Below, in pieces: positions 26,001-34,535 of a DNA stretch of 64,000 bases. Positions within the stretch are counted from its first letter, which is position 1. Every line of letters begins with the position of its first letter. The position numbers were made by a program, and so were the translations under genes. The DNA is from Mesobacillus subterraneus (GTDB lineage Bacteria > Bacillota > Bacilli > Bacillales > Cytobacillaceae). Under the pieces are notes generated by a model. That model ran no database searches and was not told the DNA's origin. It saw only the letters and a list, made by a program, of their open reading frames with translations. The stretch is taken from NCBI RefSeq assembly GCF_003937825.1, contig NZ_RSFW01000020.1, positions 1 through 64,000 of the forward strand, given 5' to 3'.

Positions 26001-26207
26001 CACCTGGGTTTCGTCCCCGACGCCCTCCTGCTTCCGGACATCGTCCATGATCTTGCCTGCCAAAGCTGATGTGTACTCATCTGGCACCGTAATCTGCCCT
26101 TTTTCCCTAACCAGCTCTGCCATATTGGGTGCAGCTATGAACAACCCTGCTGCCACCAGAATCCATGCGATCATGACAAACCATTTCTGTTTAATGATGA
26201 ATTTCAC
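23088..26207 (-). CDS. MMPL/RND-family transporter (YdgH-like)
   Basis: 1039 residues, built as two MMPL halves each with a cluster of about six membrane helices (about 165-365 and 865-1030). Each half has the GxxxDY motif (FGIGTDYCILLLSRF; VALGVDYSIFLMDRF). Between them lies a long extracellular region (about 440-800) of degenerate helical repeats (LQQLIDGIEQQQAGLEQL-like), which resembles a coiled-coil stalk. B. subtilis pairs YdgH with the MarR regulator YdgG in the same order. The substrate is unknown; lipids or toxic compounds are typical for MMPL proteins. It lies directly after the MarR gene. Confidence 0.88.
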   Translation of the reverse strand: MKFIIKQKWFVMIAWILVAAGLFIAAPNMAELVREKGQITVPDEYTSALAGKIMDDVRKQEGVGDETQVALVFHNEKKLTDDEISEAEKAIRELEKNSEEIGITDILTHFNEESLEEQLVSEDGKSILASVKISWNDREPKEVSKLLYETIEDVKVDHYYTSQWLINEDLMNSSEEGLKKTEGITVVFILIVLLLVFRSVVAPVIPLLTVGMAYLVSQSIVAMLVDQVDFPLSNYTQIFLVAVLFGIGTDYCILLLSRFKEELGQHESVASAIVATYKNAGRTVFFSGVAVMIGFAAIGFSQFILYQSAAAVAIGVAMLLVGLFTIVPFFMAVLGPKIFWPSKRSAEHGESKLWGTVGSFSLARPFLSLLIVAAVCVPFLAVYDGELSYNSLDEISGDVNSIKAFNAIADSFGPGESMPAQVIIKNDERMDSAEYIELAERISQELEKVDLVDTVRSVTRPTGEPIEDFFVSKQAETLESGLGEGKEGLEKISEGLQEAETELSKSAPELEGAADGINALISGTTEIKTGLGTIQTNLAKIENGIRQGSVGSDQIKAGLEEAKAGAEALLAGYKELQAGYVEMQKNLTQLEGGYKQAGDGLAQLSGGISQTNVQLFGYLENRDESLKADENYLKLKGTIAVLQENLAQTSAGINELNKNLNLLNGAMGQANSGFAGALAEQEKFGPGLQQLIDGIEQQQAGLEQLANGQGQIVANFPKLTNGLTGINAGQQQLLAGFGGLGGQLSQLTDGLSQSADGLNQVSEGLGSAQEYLAGLSDSGSNGFYLPEDVLEDEEFAQVFDVYMSNDRKVMTMDVIFEANPYSNEAMAQVGEIKTAVERATKGTKLENAAVAIGGVTSTNADLDTMSGQDYSRTVLLMLLGIGIILVFLFRSIIMPIYIIGSLILTYYTAMAVNEVIYVDILGYTGISWAVPFFAFVILVALGVDYSIFLMDRFNEYKEMSISDAMLLSMKKMGTVIISAAIILGGTFAAMMPSGMMSLLQIASILLVGLFLYAFIMLPLFIPVLVKNFGQANWWPFKRA

Positions 26208-26208
26208 G

Positions 26209-26664
26209 TTATTCCACCCTGCTCTTTCTTTCAGTTAAAATTTCATTCAGTTTTTCGTACGTCTTCAGGAACTGGACGATTTCAGTTTGATCGAATTGTG
26301 TAATGAACGATTCCACCAGCGCATGAATACGTTCCTCTGTCTTCAGGAACAGCTCTTCTCCCTTTTCAGTCAAGTTCAGGTACACAACACGACGGTCATT
26401 TTCATCACGCGTCCTCTGGATAAGCCCCTTTTCCCACATCCTGGTGATAATGGCAGTAATCGCGCTTTTCTTGACATCGAATACCTCTGCCAGTTCTGTT
26501 GAGGTGCAGGTGCCCACCTTATTGATATACCTGAGCGTATAATGCTGGTCATTCGTCAGGTCGGAGCCAATCTGTTCCTTTATAAGACCCTCGGCAATCT
26601 TGTTGACCGAAAAGGAAACATGGATATAAAGGTCAACCAGATCCTTGATTGATTTTTCACACAT
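26209..26664 (-). CDS. MarR-family transcriptional regulator (YdgG-like)
   Basis: 151 residues with a central winged HTH: CTSTELAEVFDVKKSAITAIITRMWEKGLIQRTRDENDRR, in which the last part is the wing. GGGGTGA lies upstream of ATG on the minus strand. The stop is one base from the MMPL start, so the pair is one operon. MarR proteins usually repress their own operon and release DNA on binding small molecules. The AT-rich region 26680-26750 contains repeated TTAACTATT/TTAATTATT-type half sites that could be the operator. I infer autoregulation of the exporter. Confidence 0.88.
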   Translation of the reverse strand: MCEKSIKDLVDLYIHVSFSVNKIAEGLIKEQIGSDLTNDQHYTLRYINKVGTCTSTELAEVFDVKKSAITAIITRMWEKGLIQRTRDENDRRVVYLNLTEKGEELFLKTEERIHALVESFITQFDQTEIVQFLKTYEKLNEILTERKSRVE

Positions 26665-26813
26665 AATTACTTATTCACCCCGCAAAACATTTATTCTATT
26701 ATTTAATTATTCAACTGTTTAACTATTAACCTTTTTAACTTTAATCCTTCTTGTTTCTTGTGTCAATATTTATAAAAAAAATAGAACTGCCCTTTAACAG
26801 GCAGTCCTTGAAC

Positions 26814-27242
26814 TTAAAATGTATTATAGATATTCTCACACTCTTCCCCAGTCGGTTCAAAAAAGCAATGGAGCTTGAACCGGCCAACGAGCGGCTGGTT
26901 ATACCAGGTTGGCGGACAATCTCCTGGGGGCCGGAAATACCATAAGGCAAATTTTGATGGCCATAACCTTTCCCCCTTCACCGCCCTCCTTGCCAGCCTC
27001 CTCTCCACCTCTCTTGCTCGTTGATAAAAATATCCCTTTTGTGTTGCTTCAAAAGCATGTTCCTGGTAAATCATCTGGGGGATGGTCCTTAACCCTTTAA
27101 AATCAGAACAGTTCGCCCTGATCCGGTTGATCCCCACATTCCCGACCATCAGCATTCCCTGCTGACCTTCCCCCTCTGCTTCTGCTCTTAACAGGCGCGC
27201 CAATAAGTCGATATCTGCATCTGTATGCTTTACAACTGCCAT
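26814..27242 (-). CDS. cwlJ: Spore cortex-lytic cell wall hydrolase CwlJ
   Basis: 142 residues, the normal CwlJ length, starting MAVVKHTDADIDLLARLL. Family features: RAEAEGEGQQGMLMVGNVG (with the proposed catalytic Glu), KGLRTIPQMIYQ, FALWYFRPPGDCP and the C-terminal ENIYNTF. CwlJ sits in the spore coat layer and degrades cortex peptidoglycan during Ca-dipicolinate-triggered germination, usually together with GerQ. No gerQ is seen next to it; the divergent neighbour is a repetitive DUF6944-type protein. It marks the organism as a spore former. Confidence 0.93.
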   Translation of the reverse strand: MAVVKHTDADIDLLARLLRAEAEGEGQQGMLMVGNVGINRIRANCSDFKGLRTIPQMIYQEHAFEATQKGYFYQRAREVERRLARRAVKGERLWPSKFALWYFRPPGDCPPTWYNQPLVGRFKLHCFFEPTGEECENIYNTF

Positions 27243-27394
27243 GGTCCAACCTCCACCATATTAGTGACTTTCACTCAGAAAAAAATCCCTCTTTACTCAT
27301 CTTATTTTTCGACAGCTCGGGCTATACGGATATTTTCCATAACGATTTCTCGCTGTTTTGTATAAGATGGTAGGAGAATAAGGCGGCGATTTTT

Positions 27395-28018
27395 ATGGAC
27401 CAGAAAAATCAGGAGAAGGAACTGTTTGGAGCTTGGGTTCAGGCAGGGGGAACAACTCTTGCAGCGGTCGGCAGTACACCCTTAGGGAATTTTTCCGAAA
27501 GCCAGCTGATCAGCTTCAATCTCTGGGGAAATGTGCTTCAGGCGACGGGCAATGCCTTGATGGCGGATAGTGAGGCTGGATTCAGCATGGAGAAAATCGG
27601 CAACCAGATACAGGCGTCCGGGAATGTCACTGTCGTGGCGGGCTTTTTCTTGCCTGTGAGCAATATTGCCGAGCAAGAACTGTATATCAAAGGGAACTTC
27701 ATACAAGCGCTTGGAGGCAGTACTGCTTTAAGTGATACTCTAAAAGAAAGACCCTCAGTCGATGGATATTACAGTCTCTATGGCCACCTTTTGCAAATCG
27801 TTGGAAATTCGATGCAGGGCATCGGCGGGATTATCGATCTTCGCGGCGGGGATGGAGAAACGATCATTGTGGCGGGAAGCTGGATCCAGGCCGCAGGATC
27901 CCTCATCCATGCCCTCGGGTATAGCAAAAATTACTTGGATAAATCTGGTTCAAAAGCAGAAAAATACTTGTTTCCGCCACAACATTACGGGTATATCCAT
28001 AATACCTTACAAAGGTAA
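27395..28018 (+). CDS. DUF6944-like repetitive protein
   Basis: 207 residues built from repeats of about 25 residues, each with a G-x-x-x-Q-A-x-G-N core: AWVQAGGTTLAAVG, GNVLQATGNALMAD, GNQIQASGNVTVVAG, GNFIQALGGSTALSD, GHLLQIVGNSMQGIG and GSWIQAAGSLIHALG. It has no signal peptide. AGGAGAA lies upstream of ATG. Similar proteins in bacilli are annotated DUF6944 and have no known role. It is divergent from cwlJ and followed by a DUF2188 gene 27 bases later. Confidence 0.75.
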   Translation: MDQKNQEKELFGAWVQAGGTTLAAVGSTPLGNFSESQLISFNLWGNVLQATGNALMADSEAGFSMEKIGNQIQASGNVTVVAGFFLPVSNIAEQELYIKGNFIQALGGSTALSDTLKERPSVDGYYSLYGHLLQIVGNSMQGIGGIIDLRGGDGETIIVAGSWIQAAGSLIHALGYSKNYLDKSGSKAEKYLFPPQHYGYIHNTLQR

Positions 28019-28045
28019 TCCAGTATCATTTGAGGAGGTACGAAC

Positions 28046-28312
28046 ATGGCAAACAACAAGGATAATGGTATGGAACGCGAAGATTATTTCAAGGACCGGG
28101 CTGGAACAGATGAAGCAAGGTTCCACGCTGTGCCCCATGATGAACAGGGTTGGGCGGTCAAAAAGGAAGGACAAGATGACCCTGAACTCACAACCAACTC
28201 AAGATCTGAAGCTGTAAACGAGGCGAAAAGACTGGCAGAGGAAGCCGGCACGATGGCTTATATCCATGATGAAGACGGGAAAATCGAAGACCAATATAAT
28301 TATAGCAACTGA
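28046..28312 (+). CDS. DUF2188 domain-containing small protein
   Basis: 88 residues with a strong GAGGAGG site before ATG. The DUF2188 core is recognisable: FHAVPHDEQGWAVKKEGQ, then SRSEAVNEAKRLAEEAGTMAYIHDEDGKIEDQYNY. The family consists of small soluble proteins of unknown function, common in bacteria. It probably shares a transcript with the upstream repetitive protein gene and ends at the terminator at 28319. Confidence 0.82.
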   Translation: MANNKDNGMEREDYFKDRAGTDEARFHAVPHDEQGWAVKKEGQDDPELTTNSRSEAVNEAKRLAEEAGTMAYIHDEDGKIEDQYNYSN

Positions 28313-28315
28313 TTA

Positions 28316-28344
28316 AAAAGCCCTGCAGGCCGCAGGGCTTTTTA
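28316..28344. terminator. Bidirectional terminator
   Basis: Stem CCCTGC / GCAGGG (28321-28326 with 28332-28337), extended by AAAAAG/CTTTTT, between convergent genes. Confidence 0.9.
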
Positions 28345-28347
28345 CTA

Positions 28348-28911
28348 TTAAGCTTTTAAAACATCATGGTCTACATACCGCTCGCCATTCAGTTCGCTGA
28401 TGACATTGATGGCTACTTTTGCTCCGTCTCCCGCTGTGATGATGGTATGCATGCTTACCCCTGCGCAAGTACCTGCTGCCCAAACGCCTTCAACATTTGT
28501 TTTTCCAGCCGCATCGACATCAAAAATGGTCTTGATTCTTGGCTCAGTGCCGTCCTTTGTGTTCAGGCCAGATGCTTCGGCCACATCTGTCATCATGCCT
28601 GACGCAACGATGACATGCTTTGCTTCGTATTCCCCATTTTCAGTGACGACTTTCAGTCCATTTTCCGTTTTGCTGATGGAAGTTACAGTCGTTTCAACGA
28701 ATTCAGCCCCAAATTTCTTTGCCTGCTTGATTCCTGTTTCAACCAGGTCCGGCCCTGCGATTTCAGGAGCTCCGTAGTGGTTCTCCATCCAGGCACGCTT
28801 CGTTACGCTCTTGTTGCTGTCAAGCACGACCGTCTTCTTGCCAGCCTTTGCTGTGAAAATAGCTGCACTGCCGCCAGCTGGGCCTGCTCCGATAATGGCT
28901 ACATCATACAT
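28348..28911 (-). CDS. Short FAD-dependent oxidoreductase, thioredoxin-reductase-like, lacking the NADPH domain
   Basis: 187 residues. The N-terminal Rossmann motif GAGPAGGSAA (about 8-17) binds FAD, and the C-terminal GVWAAGTCAGVSMHTIITAGDGAKVA matches the second FAD motif of the thioredoxin reductase superfamily. The inserted NADPH domain and the CxxC pair are absent, so it cannot be a thioredoxin reductase. Short proteins of this type are common in bacilli and their partner is unknown. It has its own ribosome binding site and is monocistronic. Confidence 0.75.
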   Translation of the reverse strand: MYDVAIIGAGPAGGSAAIFTAKAGKKTVVLDSNKSVTKRAWMENHYGAPEIAGPDLVETGIKQAKKFGAEFVETTVTSISKTENGLKVVTENGEYEAKHVIVASGMMTDVAEASGLNTKDGTEPRIKTIFDVDAAGKTNVEGVWAAGTCAGVSMHTIITAGDGAKVAINVISELNGERYVDHDVLKA

Positions 28912-29220
28912 AGGAAAATTCCTCCTTATTTTATATCAATATAATCATAGCAGAATTCTTTCTGTAAGCGAATATTTTAAAACTAGGAGTTTTGTATTAT
29001 ATCTGCTTTTCTATACGAAGGCCGGTTTAAGATTTCTGGTCAATATGGCAGTCTGCAATTCCCGGTTCCTCTCTGAAATCAGATATATCCTCACTCCAGG
29101 GAATTATCGGCAAAAGTCATGAAAGTGTTTCGCCTCCCTAAAAAAGGGTATTTAATGCTAACTAGCTTGCTAAGTTTCTTTCAAAAATTTTACACATCTG
29201 ACCGAACTGGAGGAAATAAA
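28912..29220. other. Intergenic region upstream of the opuC-type operon
   Basis: No gene supported. An open frame from 29119 joins opuCA but its start has no ribosome binding site. The promoter and any osmotic control site (for example a GbsR/OpcR-type operator) should lie here, but I see no diagnostic motif. Confidence 0.4.
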
Positions 29221-30369
29221 ATGATACGCTTTGCAAATGTATCTAAGAAATACAATGATGGATTTCAAGCATTGAAAAATATAGATTTGGAACTGGAATC
29301 CGGAAAGATACATGCCATTATCGGACCCAGCGGCTGCGGTAAATCAACCACAATGAAATTGGTTAACCGCTTGATCAAGCCAACAAGCGGCACTGTCTTT
29401 ATCAATAACGATGACATTTCAAAAATAGATCCCGTCCAGCTCCGGCGCAAAATCGGATATGTGATTCAGAATATAGGGCTTTTTCCGCACATGACCATTG
29501 CGGATAATGTTGCGGCAGTTCCAAGGCTGTTAAAATGGGACGAACAAAAAACGCAGACGAAAGTCAATGAACTGCTTTCCATGGTTCATCTCGATCCAAG
29601 CATATATCGAGACAGGAAACCGCGCGAACTTAGCGGGGGTCAACAACAGCGTGTAGGTGTTATCCGAGCCCTTGCCGCAGAACCTGAAATCATCTTGATG
29701 GATGAGCCCTTCAGTGCGCTTGATCCCATAAGCAGAGAACAACTGCAAAACGAATTAGTCAACGTCCAAGAGGAACTGAAAAAAACGATTGTTTTTGTGA
29801 CGCATGATATGGACGAAGCGATCAAGATTGCAGATAATATTGTCCTCATGAAGGATGGAGAAGTCATTCAGGTAGGATCGCCAGACTTTATTTTACGACA
29901 TCCGGCGAACGACTTTGTTAAAGACTTTATCGGAAAAGACAGACTGCGGGAACAGCAGGAAATCCCTACTGTAAAAGAAGTAATGACTGATAATCCGGCA
30001 ACTGCTTATCCTGAGCGGGGATTGGCAGCAGCTTTAAAGCTAATGGAGCAAAGAAGAGTTGACTCCCTGATTATTGTCGACCAAAGAAGAAAGCTGCTGG
30101 GATACACCCCAATCCTTAATGTCCTTGGCCATTATCAGGATGAAACGAAAACATTAGGAGATGTCATGCTCCCTTTCACCTATACGGTGGAGCCAGATAT
30201 ACCTTTTACCGTGGCGCTCGAATACATGAGTCAGCATAATCTTCCCTACGTTCCAGTCGTCACTGGTGAACAAAGGTTTGTCGGAATCATCACCCGCGGC
30301 AGCATGGTGCGGCTGATGGCGGAGGTTTTCCCAATTGAAGAAATCTTCCCTAATGGTGAGGTGGTTTAA
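29221..30369 (+). CDS. opuCA: Osmoprotectant (betaine/carnitine/choline) ABC transporter ATPase OpuCA
   Basis: 382 residues from ATG 29221, chosen because of GGAGG 8 bases upstream. Walker A is GPSGCGKST, the signature LSGGQQQRVGVIRAL and Walker B IILMDEPFSALD. Two CBS domains fill about residues 250-375 (TVKEVMTDNPATAYPERG; LGDVMLPFTYTVEPDIPFTVAL). CBS domains in OpuA/OpuCA proteins sense ionic strength or cyclic-di-AMP. It is the first gene of a four-gene importer operon. The choline-specific OpuB system has the same layout, so substrate range is uncertain. Confidence 0.88.
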   Translation: MIRFANVSKKYNDGFQALKNIDLELESGKIHAIIGPSGCGKSTTMKLVNRLIKPTSGTVFINNDDISKIDPVQLRRKIGYVIQNIGLFPHMTIADNVAAVPRLLKWDEQKTQTKVNELLSMVHLDPSIYRDRKPRELSGGQQQRVGVIRALAAEPEIILMDEPFSALDPISREQLQNELVNVQEELKKTIVFVTHDMDEAIKIADNIVLMKDGEVIQVGSPDFILRHPANDFVKDFIGKDRLREQQEIPTVKEVMTDNPATAYPERGLAAALKLMEQRRVDSLIIVDQRRKLLGYTPILNVLGHYQDETKTLGDVMLPFTYTVEPDIPFTVALEYMSQHNLPYVPVVTGEQRFVGIITRGSMVRLMAEVFPIEEIFPNGEVV

Positions 30370-31026
30370 GTGAAGATTCTCCAGGATTATTTTGAATTTT
30401 TACAGCTTCGTTTACCCGATATTGCTGCCCGGTCAGGGGAGCATTTAATGATTGTCGGCCTTGCCGTCTTTTTAGGATGCCTTGTTGCCATCACAACAGG
30501 CATTATCCTTACCCGCATGAAAGAAGGACCAATTTCAGGCCTTGTATTTGGCATCGTCAATATTTTTCAAACAATACCAACCATTGCCCTTCTGGCTATG
30601 CTGCTTCCGCTGTTGGGAATTGGTTTAAAACCTGCTGTGTTTGCTCTATTCCTGTACTCTCTCCTCCCTTTATTGCGGAATACTTATTCGGGGATTAAAG
30701 AAGTGGACCAAGGGGTCATTGAATCAGCAAGAGGAATTGGGTACAGTTCCATGCAGCGACTTTGGAAAATCGAAATGCCTCTTGCACTTCCGTTCATCCT
30801 GTCTGGTATCCGTCTTACAACCGTTTATATTATAAGCTGGACAACCCTTGCCGCTTTGATCGGTGCGGGGGGACTGGGAGATTTAATTATTGCAGGAATG
30901 GCGAATAATGATAACTTTCTTATTTTCACAGGTACGATCAGCGCCATTATCCTCGCACTTGTTGTAGATTTCATTCTGGGGTTTATTACGCGAAAAAATA
31001 GCGAACAAAGCCAGCAGGCAAACTAA
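30370..31026 (+). CDS. opuCB: Osmoprotectant ABC transporter permease OpuCB
   Basis: 218 residues from GTG 30370, directly after the opuCA stop. Five to six hydrophobic helices with the family motif FQTIPTIALLAMLLPLLGIG and the ABC-permease loop (GVIESARGIGYSSMQRLWKIEMPLALP). It pairs with the second permease encoded two genes downstream to form a heterodimeric channel, as in OpuC and OpuB. The order ATPase, permease, binding protein, permease is the standard one. Confidence 0.88.
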   Translation: MKILQDYFEFLQLRLPDIAARSGEHLMIVGLAVFLGCLVAITTGIILTRMKEGPISGLVFGIVNIFQTIPTIALLAMLLPLLGIGLKPAVFALFLYSLLPLLRNTYSGIKEVDQGVIESARGIGYSSMQRLWKIEMPLALPFILSGIRLTTVYIISWTTLAALIGAGGLGDLIIAGMANNDNFLIFTGTISAIILALVVDFILGFITRKNSEQSQQAN

Positions 31027-31051
31027 AACATATAAAAATGGGGAGAAGAAT

Positions 31052-31945
31052 ATGCCGAAAGCTATTAATATTTTATCTGCTGCCCTCTTGGCTTTGCTTT
31101 TAGCGCTATCAGGCTGCAGTTCAAAGGATACAATCAAAATTGGCGCCGCGACCTATACAGAGACCAAAATTATGGCTGCCATCTATAAAGAACTTATTGA
31201 AAACCGTACAGATTTAAAGGTAGATGTCATACCAGACTTGCTATCGAATTCGATGATCTTAAAATCGATGGGACGGGATGACATTGATATCGCTCTCATG
31301 TATTCCGGAGTTATCTTTAATAATTTTTTCCCAGTAAAACAAACCACTGACCGGGAATCCGTTTTACAGCAGGCTCAGGAAGGTTTCGACCGACACTATA
31401 ATCTTAAATGGTTTGATCCGCTTGGCTGGGAAAATACGTATGCTCTTACAGTCAGGGAAGATGTAGCAAAGGAGAAGGGGTTTAACAATGTTTCAGATTT
31501 ACAAAACTATCAATCTGAAATGGAGTTTGGAGTGGATTCATCATGGATGGAGAGGAAGCAGGACGGCTATCCGGCATTTATTAAGCATTATGATTTTAAT
31601 TTTCAAAAGGCCTATTCAATGGACGTCAACCTTGTCTATGAAGCAGCAGCCAGCAAAAATGTGGATGTAGTCCTTGCCTACTCTACCGATCCGCGGTTAA
31701 TTGAGTACAAATTAAAGACCTTAAAGGACGACAAGCGTTTCTTCCCGCCATATGATGCTTCAATGGTAGCAAGGAATGAAATATTAGAAGCTCATCCGGA
31801 ACTGAACGAAATTATAGATGAACTTACAGGCAAGATTGATGAAGAGACCATCACCAGGCTTAATTATGAAGTAGATATCAATAATCGAAGTGAACGAGAT
31901 GTTGCAAGAGAATTTTTACAGCAAAAGGGCCTCCTTAAAAAATAA
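31052..31945 (+). CDS. opuCC: Osmoprotectant ABC transporter substrate-binding lipoprotein OpuCC
   Basis: 297 residues. The lipoprotein signal ends in the lipobox LSGCSS (Cys about 22). The mature domain starts IKIGAATYTETKIMAAIYKELIE, typical of the glycine betaine/choline-binding OpuAC family. Tyr and Trp residues of the aromatic cage are plausible in WFDPLGWENTYAL. AGGGGAGAAG lies upstream of ATG. It captures betaine-like osmolytes outside the membrane. Whether it prefers choline or carnitine cannot be read from the sequence. Confidence 0.86.
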   Translation: MPKAINILSAALLALLLALSGCSSKDTIKIGAATYTETKIMAAIYKELIENRTDLKVDVIPDLLSNSMILKSMGRDDIDIALMYSGVIFNNFFPVKQTTDRESVLQQAQEGFDRHYNLKWFDPLGWENTYALTVREDVAKEKGFNNVSDLQNYQSEMEFGVDSSWMERKQDGYPAFIKHYDFNFQKAYSMDVNLVYEAAASKNVDVVLAYSTDPRLIEYKLKTLKDDKRFFPPYDASMVARNEILEAHPELNEIIDELTGKIDEETITRLNYEVDINNRSERDVAREFLQQKGLLKK

Positions 31946-31959
31946 ATGGAGTGAAAAAT

Positions 31960-32592
31960 ATGACATTTTTAAAGGAAGTATGGACTTATATCAAGGATAA
32001 CCTTGATATGATCTTAATTTATACTGGACAGCATTTGCTGATGGTGCTTTTCGGGGTAGCAGCTGCACTTATTGTTGGAACCTTGCTTGGAATCCTGTGC
32101 AATCGCTATCCAAAAGTCGCACCCATTATTCTGTCAGTGGCAAATATCATTCAAATCATCCCTAGTCTAGCTCTACTGGCATTGCTGATGCTTTATTTCG
32201 GGCTCGGTTTTTATACTGTAGTTGTCGCTCTTTTCCTCTACTCGCTGTTGCCCATTATCAGAAATACCTATGTAGGATTGCAGCAAGTTGACAGGTCCAT
32301 CACTGAAGCCGGGCATGGAATAGGAATGACTTACTTTCAATTACTGACTAAAGTTCAGCTACCTCTGGCGATGCCTTTCATTATGGCTGGGCTTCGTATC
32401 GCCGCAGTCATAGCAGTCGGTGTAGCCACACTTGCGCCGTTCGTAGGCGGAGATGGGCTGGGACGCGAAATATTCTCTGGCATTAACTCCAGGAACGACA
32501 TCCGCATTTATGTCGGAGCCATCCCAGCCTCCATTTTGGCGATCATCGCTGATTTGAGTTTGGGCACAATCGAGAGAAGGTTAAAAATATAG
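31960..32592 (+). CDS. opuCD: Osmoprotectant ABC transporter permease OpuCD
   Basis: 210 residues from ATG 31960, 8 bases after GGAG; the in-frame GTG at 31951 overlaps this site. Hydrophobic helices with QIIPSLALLALLMLYFGLG and the permease loop (SITEAGHGIGMTYFQLLTKVQLPLAMP) parallel OpuCB. It completes the four-gene importer for compatible solutes. The operon is closed by a terminator at 32604. This operon looks more AT-rich at third codon positions than its neighbours. Confidence 0.87.
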   Translation: MTFLKEVWTYIKDNLDMILIYTGQHLLMVLFGVAAALIVGTLLGILCNRYPKVAPIILSVANIIQIIPSLALLALLMLYFGLGFYTVVVALFLYSLLPIIRNTYVGLQQVDRSITEAGHGIGMTYFQLLTKVQLPLAMPFIMAGLRIAAVIAVGVATLAPFVGGDGLGREIFSGINSRNDIRIYVGAIPASILAIIADLSLGTIERRLKI

Positions 32593-32599
32593 TTCTCTG

Positions 32600-32630
32600 A
32601 AGGCAGCATCGAGCACCGATGCTGTTTTTG
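32600..32630 (+). terminator. Rho-independent terminator of the opuC operon
   Basis: Stem CAGCATCG / CGATGCTG (32604-32611 with 32617-32624) followed by TTTTTG. Confidence 0.88.
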
Positions 32631-32719
32631 CTTTGGTATGCATACGTTTTTCAAGAATATGTTAAAGTAAGAGGAAGTGATTGGTAAAAGTAATCTTACT
32701 AAAGAATGGGGAACGGAGT

Positions 32720-33448
32720 ATGAGCCGATTTTTTGAACCAGGCAAGGAAAATGTCTTTCAGCTTTTTTCACCTGCTCATATTGTAACTCTACTTGTTTTT
32801 CTGCTATTTATATTCTTATTGTTCTTTTTTCGCAAGCGGTTGAGAGAGCCCGGGATAAACCAAGCTGCTAGAATCAGCCTTTTCCTGGTCTTAGTTCTTT
32901 CGGAAGTAAGTCTGCAAGTCTGGCTGTGGTGGAGCGGCTATTGGACCTATCAATATTCACTGCCCCTTCATCTCAGCAGCATCTCTCTGATCCTATCCGC
33001 CGTTCTACTGTTAACAAAACAGTACCGTTTATTTGAATTCACCTATTTCGTGGGTGTCGGCAGCGCGCTACAGGCGATGATCACACCGGATATCAGCCTG
33101 TATACCTTTCCGCACTATCGCTATGTCCATTTTTTTGTTTCCCATGGCGGAACGGTTGTGGCAAATTTGTTCATGGTGTTTGTCGAAGGCTACAGGCCGA
33201 CGCGGAAATCGATCTGGAGGGCATTTTTATGGCTGAATGCATATACAGTGGTGGTGTTCATCGTTAATTTCCTGATTGAAGGAAACTATATGTACATCTC
33301 CGAGAAGCCGGTCAATCCATCGCTCATCGATTATCTCGGTCCCTGGCCGTGGTATATTCTTTCCCTCGAAGCCATTGCGCTCGTAACTTTCGCCATTTTA
33401 TATGTGCCGTTTTGGTTAAAAGAAAGAAAGGCATTGCCTTCGAAATAG
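32720..33448 (+). CDS. TIGR02206 family membrane protein (YwaF-like)
   Basis: 242 residues from ATG 32720, with GGAG just upstream. The frame is open from 32681 without a better site. About seven hydrophobic helices. The motif YSLPLHLSSISLIL, HYRYVHFFVSHGG and GNYMYISEKPVNPSLIDYLGPWPWY are hallmarks of the TP0381/YwaF family of integral membrane proteins, whose function is unknown. It is monocistronic; its terminator overlaps the last codons. Confidence 0.87.
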   Translation: MSRFFEPGKENVFQLFSPAHIVTLLVFLLFIFLLFFFRKRLREPGINQAARISLFLVLVLSEVSLQVWLWWSGYWTYQYSLPLHLSSISLILSAVLLLTKQYRLFEFTYFVGVGSALQAMITPDISLYTFPHYRYVHFFVSHGGTVVANLFMVFVEGYRPTRKSIWRAFLWLNAYTVVVFIVNFLIEGNYMYISEKPVNPSLIDYLGPWPWYILSLEAIALVTFAILYVPFWLKERKALPSK

Positions 33449-33466
33449 AAGGAATGCCTTTTTGTT
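33428..33466 (+). terminator. Terminator overlapping the end of the ywaF-like gene
   Basis: A long stem AAGGCATT + CCTTC pairs with GAAGG + AATGCCTT (33428-33441 with 33448-33460), followed by TTTTGTTTTT. Confidence 0.85.
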
Positions 33467-33473
33467 TTTGGTT

Positions 33474-34475
33474 CTATTCAAAAAGCTTTTCACGATCTGT
33501 GGACATTGGAGGCTGCTCCAACCAGCCTCGTTTTATAAGGAGGTCACGCCCCTCATCAGCAAAGGCCATTATTTCTGCGATGAATTTAGCATATTGAACA
33601 CCAAGGTCGACTCTCATGGACACAGATAATGCGGTGGCCATCGACTGAATCCCCACCTGGTTGGTAATGGTCACAAAGAAAAGAATCAATTTTTCAGAGA
33701 AAGGAGATTCAGTTGAGTTCGTAACTTCAAGCGTAACAGGATGGATTTCGAAACCGTCATTTTTCTTCAGGAATTTATTGAATTCTTCAATTTGTTTTTG
33801 AGTCAGTTTAATTCCCTTTTTCAAATAAGCCTTAACTTCCATATCGTTGGATGCCTGAAGGAGGCCCATCAACAAGACAAGGCCGATTCCATTCCTCTCG
33901 ATTGCAAAGAAGAGCTCCGATAATTCAATGGCATTCAGCGGCCTGCCAGAACGAAACCAATTCCCAGCCAACGAAAGCTCCTTTCTGATGAATTCAACTT
34001 TTTCAGGATACTCCAATTTCGGAGGACGATCATAGATCCCTTTATCCAGCATCAGCTTCAGTGACTTTTTATAGAGAATCGCTGTTTTCGACAAACAATC
34101 TTGGTAAAAGTCAAGCACATCCTGCCTACCTACTTTGGAAAGGGCGTCAGCATAATAGACAACAATCATTTGGCCCCCTCTATAAACGAAGCTCAGCCCG
34201 AATAGATCTGTAAACAGAGCCGGGGCAGAGGGATTCATATCCGAATCCGAAAAACCCTTTGGAATCGGGAAGTTCTCAGCTTCAAAAATCGCCTTAACCT
34301 TCGCTAAGAATTCCTCGGATAGGGACAAAGCCTCCTGCATGATCGGCTTGATCTCCTCATCCTCAAGATATGAAAGAAAATGCCTATAAAAGCACTGAGT
34401 AGCCGTATTCTGTATGTAGGTCGACCATAAAGCAGCAATCTCCGCACTCGTCAAACGTATTTTGCTCTTATCCAT
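33474..34475 (-). CDS. DUF3231 family protein
   Basis: 333 residues comprising two similar helical halves (about 10-165 and 175-325), as usual for DUF3231. Each half has a segment of the type (L/I)SAEIAALWSTY...DEEIKP and NAIELSELFFAIERNG...NDMEVKAYL. The family resembles four-helix, rubrerythrin/ferritin-like proteins and is frequent in spore formers; no activity has been shown to my knowledge. It is monocistronic and the last gene before the ssrA-related repeat at 34536. Confidence 0.82.
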   Translation of the reverse strand: MDKSKIRLTSAEIAALWSTYIQNTATQCFYRHFLSYLEDEEIKPIMQEALSLSEEFLAKVKAIFEAENFPIPKGFSDSDMNPSAPALFTDLFGLSFVYRGGQMIVVYYADALSKVGRQDVLDFYQDCLSKTAILYKKSLKLMLDKGIYDRPPKLEYPEKVEFIRKELSLAGNWFRSGRPLNAIELSELFFAIERNGIGLVLLMGLLQASNDMEVKAYLKKGIKLTQKQIEEFNKFLKKNDGFEIHPVTLEVTNSTESPFSEKLILFFVTITNQVGIQSMATALSVSMRVDLGVQYAKFIAEIMAFADEGRDLLIKRGWLEQPPMSTDREKLFE

Positions 34476-34535
34476 CGCACCGAACTCCTTGTCGTATTAC
34501 TTATTAGGTTGTTCTAGATGGAGGTGTTTATTCGG